Source: Alphaproteobacteria bacterium
GTDB taxonomy: Bacteria; Pseudomonadota; Alphaproteobacteria; Rs-D84
Assembly: GCA_017642565.1 (NCBI GenBank)
Contig: JAGCOU010000011.1
Location: 1 to 23,621, forward strand
Reading direction: 5' to 3'
DNA length: 23,621 nucleotides
The notes beneath the pieces are model-generated. The model saw only the letters and a list, made by a program, of their open reading frames with translations. It made no database searches and was not told the DNA's origin. Made by a program: the position numbers and the translations under genes. This document shows, one piece after another, positions 14,886 to 23,051 of the stretch. The first letter of the stretch is position 1. The number at the start of each line of letters is the position of its first letter.

Positions 14886-17800
14886 TTACCAGTCTTCCAC
14901 TGATTTATCATAGGCATTATAGCCAGTTTCGCCTTTTAAGATATGGAACTTCTTCTGCGAGCCTTTGTGGATTGGTAAATCTTCTTGTCCTTCTTTCAAC
15001 AACAAATAACTTTGTCCATTTGCAGTATTAATTCTTACCGCTGGCACGCCTTCTGGCTTGTCATTATACAAGCAAATCTTTTCTGTTCCAATGTGCCACC
15101 ATTTACCAGATTCACACACAAAATTCCACGTAGCATAAAATACTTTTGCTCCGGTTTCGTTTGCATCAACAGATGTAACACCGCATCCAGAATACGTGTT
15201 TGTCGTTGCGTTATAATCTGTGCACCAGCCCGCAAATTCATAACTATCGTGTGTTATGCCTGCATCCAGCGGCAAAGTTGCACCTTCGCCATAATTGTAT
15301 GCAACAGGTGATAAACCTGTTAATGTTTCATCTTTATATTTGTATGTAATTGGCCATGCGTTTGGTTCGCATAATGTGTGTGCAGCATTCCAAGTGTAAT
15401 TGTCAGCACAATCCCACTGAGCATACACTGCAACATCACCAGTCTTTGCACCAGCATTCCAGCCAGTAACATCTGTATCTTCAGCATCTTTCCAACCAAT
15501 AAACTTATAACCTGTCTTAACGAGTATATCTGGATAATCGACCAACCTAGGCAATGTAATATTTTCTATAATCGTATATTTATCCGGATTTAATCCTGCA
15601 AATTCAAGTGTGCCGTCAAAATAGGTAATATCATACGGACTCGCTTCTGGCGCCGCATAACAATTTACATCACTTGCGATATCCCAGTTGATAACCCTGT
15701 TTCCGTTCACATCAAATTCATCATCGCCATATTCACATGTCCATTTGTTAAATGTATAACCTTCACCAAAACCAGAATCGCAATTTTCTTTTCCATCAAC
15801 TTTTGTACGATACACATAAGAATCACCAAAGGTTACAGAGTCACTAATCGCAGCATTATCATCGTTTTCATCACAATAATAATTCACATGATAATCTATT
15901 GCTTCCAAATCAGCATAAACCGTTACTGTGCCATTAGCATCAGCAGGGGCTTCGCCTGCTTCCCAGCCCGTAATACTGTTGTTATCTGCGTCTTTCCAGC
16001 CATGGAATACATATCCTGCCTTGATATATGTATCTTTCAACGAGACATTGTCTGTAATCTTATAAGAATAATAAACATCATCAAATGTTGTTATAGCTTG
16101 ATTACCATCCATATACACAACTGGATAATCTTTTGGTGTTAATTGAGCATACAAAATCTTGTCACCAATCCAGCCAGTCTGTTTTGAATTAGCCCCTAAC
16201 TTTGTAGTGCAAATTTCAGCACCATCGCACCACCCATTAAACACATAACCTGTTTTACTATAATTTCTCAAAGTCACTTCTGTGCCGTATGTATAATTAT
16301 CGGTCGCTTTAATTTCATCGCCATCCATATAGGTTATTGAATAGTCGATTGGTACAAGTTCGCACCTAATATTCCGGTTGTTTCTGTCTTTGTAATATAT
16401 ACGTGCTGGTCTTGTTGTATAACCTTCACTTGTGTCACAAAGCATATAACAATCATTCCTCGACTCTATGCCAGCATCTGCGTACGGATACTCATCTGGA
16501 CAGTTTATACATCTCAACGAAGCGTTCAAATATTGTCCTTCGCTGCACGCTGGTTTTCTCTGTAAATGTGCATAAACAGTTACATCTCTTGTATCGTCTT
16601 GCGTTGTTCCTGACACACGATAACCGCCGGAACATGCAGTATACCAACCATTAAATTTATACTCTTCAAACGATGGATTAGTTTCAAATGTAATAGGATG
16701 TGCCGGCTTAAATGTCTTCGGCCAGTCATTGGACATTTCTTCAGGTATTTCAACTTCATTGCCATTACTATCACACGCTCTGTAATTGATATTAAAATCA
16801 ACCTCTGACAAATCTATATCAGCCGTACAAATTATACCATCCTTTGGAACCGTTACAGTAATAGTATCTGAACCATTCAAAGAATACTTGCGATTATCTG
16901 TGCAATCCCAAGCAACCAATTCACCAACCAAAATACCACATTGTTCTGAATCTGGCGAAACAACAGAATCACCAACAGCCAGATCATATGTAGGGAATTG
17001 TGTAGTACGGTTATTATCATCAGGATCAGGGTTGTTACAATCAAACAATGCCATTACACCATCAACCCACTTAGCATACAGTGTAAAGTCTTCTGTGTGT
17101 CCATTTGGAACAACAGTTACTGGAGTATTGCCATTAAACTCTGGGTTATCATACCAACCGCCAAACACGCTATCTGTCTTAACAGGACTGTGCAATTCTT
17201 CTCGAAGATTTCTTTCCGACCAAGTAAAACTTTCACGATTATTTTCTCCATCAGGCAATTGTCCACCATTCATCACATATTCAATATGATAAACTTTTTC
17301 AACACATTCTTGCGCGATTTCGTCCCATTCTGTTCCTTCTTCTGAACACGGATTCCACTTAGCATACAAAGTGAAATCACCTGTGCGTCCACCAGGAACG
17401 AATGTTACAGGATTACCAGTGAAACCTTGGTTATCATACCAGCCTTCAAACCTGTAACCTGCATCTTCAGAAACACCATCTCTTGGCACAAGAGGATTCA
17501 AAGGAACAATATCATCTCGATTATCATAATTATATGTTTCTAAATTATCAACAAGCAACTCACCGTGTCCCTGGTTATCATAGGTAATTGTATATGTATC
17601 CACAAGATATTCACACTGTTCTTCATTATCTTCATAGTAAACCCTGCCACCTTGAAGTGTTTTACCTGTCTTTTGTGGACATTCTTTCCAGCACAGATGC
17701 GCATTGTCGGCAGCGTTTGGATCGCGCTGATATCCATCAGGACACACAAATGGGTCGACAAATACATAAACTGTTCTATCACCAACATCAGCCACGGTCG

Positions 17801-20800
17801 TACTAATTTTTTCGTGAGGCATTGTTCTTTGTACCTTTACATCTACATTACCATCGCCCTCATACCAAATCGCTTCAACATTTCCATACCCAGTTATGTT
17901 CACAGATGTTGGATAACTCTTTGGTGTACCATAAGAATACGATGTATACTGAGCGTCTATATTATTTATTTTATGATTATTTATGTATTCTTGGCTGAGA
18001 TGATATACTTTTTGTTTGTTGGAGGCAACAAGACTTGTATCAATATACACATATGTTATAGTATATGTATCTGGAACACATTCTATATGTTCGTCACTAT
18101 CCCAATCATAATTAGTTGCACAATCCCATTGCGCTTCACAAGTCACATCAGCATCAGGCATCGAGAATGTTTGACCGGCTGTTTTTTTGCCGATATTATT
18201 ATTACAATTCCATTCTTTGAATACATATCCAGTATCTGGCGTTATGCCCACACTGGTATTACCGAGCAAGGTATACGCAGTCTCAAACGCTATATCGCGA
18301 ACAACATATTCCTGGCTAGCGCTCGTAGCGTGGGCACCAGGTTTGTATTTAACATCATTAGTATTTATATCATACCTTGCTTCACAATTTGTATCACCAA
18401 CATAAGTATAAGGAGTTCCGCTTGCAGCAGCCGGCGTGCAATTCCACGGGATGTCTTCTATCAAAGTATATCCTTCCAAACTGCAATCACCAGCAGGAAC
18501 CAAATTATACTCGGCATCAAATGTTACTTCCTGGGGTTCAGGCGCGTTACCAGTACCTTGACCACAATCATATGAAATATAGTATTTCAAAGGTTTCCAA
18601 GTAGCATGACACGCCGTATCATCATCAAAATTATATACTGCGCTCACCGGAGCAGATTCTTCATCCGAAACTATGGACGTAATCTCAACCTCATCTTTGT
18701 CACATTCCCATCTATCAAATTCATATCCAGGCAAACTACATTCTTGGCTTGTTGGGGCTTTATGATATGGTCTGTACTTTCCTTTGAATTTAACCTTAAT
18801 TGGGTCTATACCACGACTATTGCGTGCAATACCTGACACAAGTTCCGTAGACGCACCCTCTGGAGCCTCTCCACAATCGAAAGTAATTTTATACGAATCT
18901 GTTGTGTATATAGCGTATACGGTTTTATCTGCTGCCTCTCTCCATTGATCTTCACCTGTCCAGCCTTCAAAAGTCCTTGCATCCGTGCATGTAGTCTCTG
19001 CGTTCTCGCTCCATCCACAGAACACATAACCAGACTTTGCATTAATTCCTGTGACAGCTTGACTCAACGCATCATAACTTTGATCATAAGTTACGCCGTC
19101 TGTATGTACATAGTTTCTAACCCCAGACGCCACCGCATCTTGATCACCTTTATCATAAATAACGGTAAATTTTTTCGGCGTCCACTGTGCGCGCATCGTC
19201 ACATTTTTATCTACCTTGTAAGCATCTATTTCATCTTCTGCCGCATAATCAGTGCCTGCGCGCACACCGGTGCTTAAATTATAATCAGCGCGCCAACCGG
19301 TAAATTCATAACCATTTGCAATCAATCCGTCCGCCACCTTATAATACTGATCATAAATCACAGATCTTGTCACAGGCTCTGGCATACCCGAATACTCTCC
19401 TGATTTGCCCGTAAAATTCGCATCGTATGTTATAGTATTTGTTTTTTCTGTCCAATGCGCATACAAAGTCTCACTATCACGCAAGCAAACACTATCTTCC
19501 TCAATTTTATTTCCGCCAGTCTGTGCATCATACCAACCAGCAAATTCATACCCTTTCTTCATCTCGATATTTGGCAACGGCAACTCCACACAATCATAAT
19601 GTGCATACCAGGTTTGATTGTCCTCAGCAGTAATACCATCATCTATACCATCTTGAGTTATATACCCGTTTTCGTTAATATATTGCGTTTCGTTTTCTGT
19701 AGTCTCTGCGGTATCATAAAAACCATTGAACGCCACCTGTCCAGATTTAGAACCAAGGTATCTATCTCCTGTTGTCAAATCATCCACAGTATATCCTCTA
19801 GGCAAATTAGCAGCAAAAGTTAATGTTACTATTTTACCACCAGGTCTTTCTGTCAAAGGATTTGAACTGGTATACATCACATCGGCAGAATCTCTGGCTT
19901 CACGCAAGAAGACATCGCCACCGTATGTAGTATATAACTTATTCGGCGTAGAATCTGTATCTCCACCATTCGCTTCGTTTTTATTCAGTACGATTTCAAA
20001 ATTATTTGCTGTCCATTGTGCAGTACATTCAATATTGCCTGCATAACTATATGTTCCAGTAGCACCAGCCTCAAAATACAATTTATGTTCAGCATCGGCG
20101 TCTTCTGGCAAAGTTTTTGTTCCAGGCAGGTTAGGGCAATACCATCCAGCAAATGTGTAACCGGTCAATTCACAACGATTATTTGCGAGCGTATATGTTC
20201 CATCCATAACAACACTATCTGATTCAACTTCACCTGCGTCTTGGCGTCCACAATTATAAGTGATTAGATAAGGATTTGGTTTATAAATTGCATAAACAGT
20301 CTTGTCGCTATCTTCTTGCCATGGCGATTCGCCTGTCCAGCTAACAAAGTTATCATCACATTGAGAAATTTCTGCTGTGTCATTTGTCTCACTCCATCCA
20401 CAGAAAGTATAACCAGTCTTTGCATAAATTCCTGTTTCGGAATCAGCAGCACCACCAATCAACGCAACATAATTTTGATCATAAGTTGCACCGCCTGTGC
20501 CTGTTTGGGCATTATAAGAATCAACATAGTTGTTAACCCCTGTTGCCACAGCGTTCGTGTCACCTTTGTCATAAGTCACGGTATAATGCTTTGGCGTATA
20601 AATTGCGTACAATGTTAAACCTGCGTCATCTGTTGTCCAGGCAGGCTGAGTCACACCAGCCACATAAGGCGTACCCGTACCATCAGCGTTTGTATTCCAT
20701 CCACTAAATGTATAACCCTCATCTGCAACAATACCAGTTTCAGCAAAAGATTTTGTTGTCCATGTTTGATTGTATGTTAAACCGTCCGTGTAAACAACAG

Positions 20801-21725
20801 GATCTGCCCCTTGATTTGGAACACTACCATGCAAACCACTGCCATACGATATATCATATTTCTTTTTTTCACATTTTCCTGTTTCGCTATCTAACTCATA
20901 TCCTTCTTTACAAGCCCATTGTGCATACAAATTAATACAAGTATCTGATGGCACACCGTTTATATTACACAAATCCTGTTTATACCCACTGGTATTATTT
21001 GTAATCTCAAAATCCTTTGTTGGATTGTTGCAAGTAGAACTACCAAGGCACCACCCTTTGAATTCTTGTGTTTCACGATCTTTTGGATTTGATATACTAA
21101 TAGGCACATCTGTCTCTATGGTATATGTCGTTGGATGAACAGCATCGTTATCCCAATCGTTTTCTTCGACTTCGTGATAACCAATATGATACTCTGTTAA
21201 AACACAGTCTCCATTTTTTCCATCAACAGCATGATAGCCATCTGGACACTCTGTCCATTTTGCCTCACAAACAACATGATGTTCGTTGGTCCACGTCACC
21301 TGTTCACCATCAGAGATTGTTTGTACATCTTGTTCAGTCCCTACAAGAACAGGCTCATCATTACCATCAAATTCAACCTCATAACACATCCAGAATCTAA
21401 AATGTTGCCGTGCAGGAGTCACACAAACATCAGAACTCGTTTTATAGTTATATAGAGTATCAAAAACAGCGGTATCCTCAGGTTCGGGGTTATTTGAATC
21501 AGAAGGGGTCGCAGAAGAACCACAATAATACTTTACTCTATACTGATTCGCTTCCCATTGGGCTTTGTAAGTGACGGTGTCGCCAGGGTTCGCATTACCA
21601 ATAGTAGGCGAGTTACAATTAGCACTTTGGTCTTCTGCATCTATTGTATAGCCGACACTCTCGGCGACAACTGTCGCCGAAAACAGCACAAATGCCATTA
21701 AAAATGTCAGCAATCTTTTATACAT
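14886..21725 (-). CDS. Giant exported cysteine-rich InlB/Flg_new-type repeat protein
   Basis: This protein has 2279 residues. Residues 1-21 are a signal peptide (MYKRLLTFLMAFVLFSATVVA). An N-terminal module, CNSPTIGNANPGDTV.Y.A.WE (37-58), is shared with the 401-residue neighbour. Then come at least 17 recognisable B-repeat units, each built as a beta strand (YxITYD), a GYxFxGW core (for example GYTFAGW, GYVFHGW) and a closing strand (TLYAQW, TVYAIY). At least seven short linkers of the type CxxGYxxDxxxxxC (for example at 160-174 and 272-285) alternate with them. Many repeats carry cysteine pairs, unusual for this fold. The last 77 residues form a different module (WWHIGTEKICLYNDKP ... YDKSVEDW). 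There is no LPXTG, membrane anchor or autotransporter barrel. It is probably a surface or secreted adhesin-like protein; function is inference. The ribosome-binding site is weak (poly-A leader), suggesting coupling to the gene 38 bp upstream. Confidence 0.85.
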   Translation of the reverse strand: MYKRLLTFLMAFVLFSATVVAESVGYTIDAEDQSANCNSPTIGNANPGDTVTYKAQWEANQYRVKYYCGSSATPSDSNNPEPEDTAVFDTLYNYKTSSDVCVTPARQHFRFWMCYEVEFDGNDEPVLVGTEQDVQTISDGEQVTWTNEHHVVCEAKWTECPDGYHAVDGKNGDCVLTEYHIGYHEVEENDWDNDAVHPTTYTIETDVPISISNPKDRETQEFKGWCLGSSTCNNPTKDFEITNNTSGYKQDLCNINGVPSDTCINLYAQWACKEGYELDSETGKCEKKKYDISYGSGLHGSVPNQGADPVVYTDGLTYNQTWTTKSFAETGIVADEGYTFSGWNTNADGTGTPYVAGVTQPAWTTDDAGLTLYAIYTPKHYTVTYDKGDTNAVATGVNNYVDSYNAQTGTGGATYDQNYVALIGGAADSETGIYAKTGYTFCGWSETNDTAEISQCDDNFVSWTGESPWQEDSDKTVYAIYKPNPYLITYNCGRQDAGEVESDSVVMDGTYTLANNRCELTGYTFAGWYCPNLPGTKTLPEDADAEHKLYFEAGATGTYSYAGNIECTAQWTANNFEIVLNKNEANGGDTDSTPNKLYTTYGGDVFLREARDSADVMYTSSNPLTERPGGKIVTLTFAANLPRGYTVDDLTTGDRYLGSKSGQVAFNGFYDTAETTENETQYINENGYITQDGIDDGITAEDNQTWYAHYDCVELPLPNIEMKKGYEFAGWYDAQTGGNKIEEDSVCLRDSETLYAHWTEKTNTITYDANFTGKSGEYSGMPEPVTRSVIYDQYYKVADGLIANGYEFTGWRADYNLSTGVRAGTDYAAEDEIDAYKVDKNVTMRAQWTPKKFTVIYDKGDQDAVASGVRNYVHTDGVTYDQSYDALSQAVTGINAKSGYVFCGWSENAETTCTDARTFEGWTGEDQWREAADKTVYAIYTTDSYKITFDCGEAPEGASTELVSGIARNSRGIDPIKVKFKGKYRPYHKAPTSQECSLPGYEFDRWECDKDEVEITSIVSDEESAPVSAVYNFDDDTACHATWKPLKYYISYDCGQGTGNAPEPQEVTFDAEYNLVPAGDCSLEGYTLIEDIPWNCTPAAASGTPYTYVGDTNCEARYDINTNDVKYKPGAHATSASQEYVVRDIAFETAYTLLGNTSVGITPDTGYVFKEWNCNNNIGKKTAGQTFSMPDADVTCEAQWDCATNYDWDSDEHIECVPDTYTITYVYIDTSLVASNKQKVYHLSQEYINNHKINNIDAQYTSYSYGTPKSYPTSVNITGYGNVEAIWYEGDGNVDVKVQRTMPHEKISTTVADVGDRTVYVFVDPFVCPDGYQRDPNAADNAHLCWKECPQKTGKTLQGGRVYYEDNEEQCEYLVDTYTITYDNQGHGELLVDNLETYNYDNRDDIVPLNPLVPRDGVSEDAGYRFEGWYDNQGFTGNPVTFVPGGRTGDFTLYAKWNPCSEEGTEWDEIAQECVEKVYHIEYVMNGGQLPDGENNRESFTWSERNLREELHSPVKTDSVFGGWYDNPEFNGNTPVTVVPNGHTEDFTLYAKWVDGVMALFDCNNPDPDDNNRTTQFPTYDLAVGDSVVSPDSEQCGILVGELVAWDCTDNRKYSLNGSDTITVTVPKDGIICTADIDLSEVDFNINYRACDSNGNEVEIPEEMSNDWPKTFKPAHPITFETNPSFEEYKFNGWYTACSGGYRVSGTTQDDTRDVTVYAHLQRKPACSEGQYLNASLRCINCPDEYPYADAGIESRNDCYMLCDTSEGYTTRPARIYYKDRNNRNIRCELVPIDYSITYMDGDEIKATDNYTYGTEVTLRNYSKTGYVFNGWCDGAEICTTKLGANSKQTGWIGDKILYAQLTPKDYPVVYMDGNQAITTFDDVYYSYKITDNVSLKDTYIKAGYVFHGWKDADNNSITGWEAGEAPADANGTVTVYADLEAIDYHVNYYCDENDDNAAISDSVTFGDSYVYRTKVDGKENCDSGFGEGYTFNKWTCEYGDDEFDVNGNRVINWDIASDVNCYAAPEASPYDITYFDGTLEFAGLNPDKYTIIENITLPRLVDYPDILVKTGYKFIGWKDAEDTDVTGWNAGAKTGDVAVYAQWDCADNYTWNAAHTLCEPNAWPITYKYKDETLTGLSPVAYNYGEGATLPLDAGITHDSYEFAGWCTDYNATTNTYSGCGVTSVDANETGAKVFYATWNFVCESGKWWHIGTEKICLYNDKPEGVPAVRINTANGQSYLLLKEGQEDLPIHKGSQKKFHILKGETGYNAYDKSVEDW
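18906..19181 (-). repeat. Repeat unit B of an internal duplication in the giant gene
   Basis: This encodes residues 849-940, from TPKKFTVIYDKGD to DKTVYAIY. It shares with residues 377-481 the order YDKGD-(T/Q)(N/D)AVA(T/S)GV, then TYDQ, GI(Y/N)AK(T/S)GY(T/V)FCGWSE and WTGE. No other repeat in the protein carries this combination. Confidence 0.6.
19452..20006 (-). repeat. Composite module shared with the 401-residue paralogue (giant-gene copy)
   Basis: Residues 574-758 of the giant match residues 58-260 of the neighbouring protein in order: ITLDSN/IVLNKN, a Thr-rich strand ending TAHLPGSHT/AANLPRGYT, GYYSAQTGG/GFYDTAETT, TWYAQWDCVESPLP/TWYAHYDCVELPLP, then GYTFDGWY/GYEFAGWY and a closing (H/Y)A(K/H)W. 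Confidence 0.6.
20283..20597 (-). repeat. Repeat unit A of an internal duplication in the giant gene
   Basis: This encodes residues 377-481, TPKHYTVTYDKGD to DKTVYAIY, the partner of residues 849-940. The two copies are diverged at the DNA level, so the duplication is old rather than a recent copy. Confidence 0.6.
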
Positions 21726-21763
21726 TTATTTTTTTATTCTTACTTTTTTTTATCTCCCAATTA

Positions 21764-22969
21764 TTATTGAATATTCCATCCTTTGAATGTATAACCTCTC
21801 TTTGTTGGGTGCGGAATAGTGGTTATTCTGCCGACATTCCATTCACAGGTTGGCTGTCCACCAGAAACCTCATCTTCGCCATCATACCATTCCAAATAGA
21901 CAGGATCTGCATTCCATTGTGCATAACAAGTGACATTGCTATCCACTGTCCAAGCAGTGGCATTACTGGTTTGATTAATTACAGTTGAATTAGCATCCTT
22001 ACATTCCCAACCGGTTGCCGTATAACCTGATTTTGAACAAATATCATCAACGATCCAAAATGTATATGGCGAATCGTAAGTTGCTCCACCAGCAGGCGGA
22101 ACACTCGTACTATCATATTCATCAATTAAATCTTGTACCAACGCATTCCCAGAATTACAATCATAAGTCACGGTGTAATGCTTTGCAGTCCATTTTGCAT
22201 GCACAGTCCTGTCTGCTTCAACACAAGTTCCTGAGGCTTGGGTTGTATACGAAGAATCATTGTACCAACCGTCAAATGTATAACCAGTTAAAGTCAATGC
22301 TGGCAAAGGACTTTCAACACAATCCCACTGAGCATACCATGTAGTAGGGGTACATGTTGTTCCATCACCATTTGGATCAGCAACAATACTTGACGCTTCT
22401 GTATTACCAGCAGTTGTTATATAGTATGGTGTATAAGGTGTTGTTCCACCAATATAAGCTGTTCCACCTGTTTGTGCGCTATAATAACCCTTTAACGCTC
22501 TATTCGCACTTTTTGTTGTTGCAGGAGCTGTCACAGGCCAAGAACCGACCTCGGACAACGTATGTGAACCTGGCAAATGAGCCGTATAGGTTGTTGTCAC
22601 AGTTGCACCAGTAGGAAGAGTTAAATTCCCAGGAGTAGTCTCCAACCCATAAGCATTTGTCGTCATTTTGTTTGAACTATTAGTTCTATCAGTTGACGAA
22701 CGATACGCGCCCTCCGCATATCTTGCATACAAAGTCAACGTAGATTGCGCCGCGGCACCATAGGCCATGTTTGAATCCAATGTAATAGAACATTCAAGTG
22801 GTTCCCAAACAGCGACATAATTAACAGTATCGCCAGGCTGCGCATCACCAATATAAGGGGCATCACAATCAACCTGAGTCTCGTCTGAACCAATTATTGG
22901 ATTATCTGCAAAAGCAGGGCAGACCGCTGCCACAGCCAGCATACTCGTTAAAAACAGTCTTATGCGCAT
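21764..22969 (-). CDS. Exported InlB/Flg_new-type repeat protein, short paralogue
   Basis: This 401-residue protein has a clear signal peptide ending CPAFA, cleaved before DNPIIG (residue 22). The module CDAPYIGDAQPGDTV.Y.A.WE (35-56) matches the start of the giant protein. Residues 58-260 form a long composite B-repeat, also present in the giant. Repeats with GYTFDGWY (229-236), GYTATGWEC (315-323) and a final GYTFKGW (392-398) follow. It stops three residues after that last GW motif, exactly where the upstream paralogue (23052-23621) continues into an additional C-terminal domain. It has nine cysteines in the mature part. AAGGAGA (22976-22982) precedes the ATG, and a near-consensus promoter lies at 22995-23024. 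The giant gene follows after 38 bp, so the two probably share a transcript. Likely surface-exposed; role unknown. Confidence 0.85.
   Translation of the reverse strand: MRIRLFLTSMLAVAAVCPAFADNPIIGSDETQVDCDAPYIGDAQPGDTVNYVAVWEPLECSITLDSNMAYGAAAQSTLTLYARYAEGAYRSSTDRTNSSNKMTTNAYGLETTPGNLTLPTGATVTTTYTAHLPGSHTLSEVGSWPVTAPATTKSANRALKGYYSAQTGGTAYIGGTTPYTPYYITTAGNTEASSIVADPNGDGTTCTPTTWYAQWDCVESPLPALTLTGYTFDGWYNDSSYTTQASGTCVEADRTVHAKWTAKHYTVTYDCNSGNALVQDLIDEYDSTSVPPAGGATYDSPYTFWIVDDICSKSGYTATGWECKDANSTVINQTSNATAWTVDSNVTCYAQWNADPVYLEWYDGEDEVSGGQPTCEWNVGRITTIPHPTKRGYTFKGWNIQ
22190..22798 (-). repeat. Composite module shared with the giant paralogue (401-residue-protein copy)
   Basis: This encodes residues 58-260 and is the counterpart of 19452-20006. 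The most alike stretch is around TWYAQWDCVESPLP against TWYAHYDCVELPLP, including the position of the cysteine. Confidence 0.6.
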
Positions 22970-22994
22970 GATTTTTCTCCTTCATTATTTTTTA

Positions 22995-23024
22995 ATTCTA
23001 GAATATTTTTATTTTCTATGTCAA
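22995..23024 (-). promoter_or_regulatory. Promoter of the 401-residue repeat protein and probably the giant gene
   Basis: Minus strand: consensus -35 TTGACA (23019-23024), 18-nt spacer, -10 TAGAAT (22995-23000). The start would be near 22988, giving a leader of about 19 nt holding AAGGAGA. The same -10 and spacer length occur upstream of the cysteine-rich gene at 4101-6485. Confidence 0.6.
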
Positions 23025-23051
23025 TCATCATTATAGCCTTTTGTTGATAAT

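Noticed and set aside
17565..18575. A 336-codon plus-strand reading frame inside the giant repeat gene
   Set aside because: It is antisense to the repeats. Its Ile/Cys/Tyr-rich translation mirrors their codons, with no domain and no start signal.
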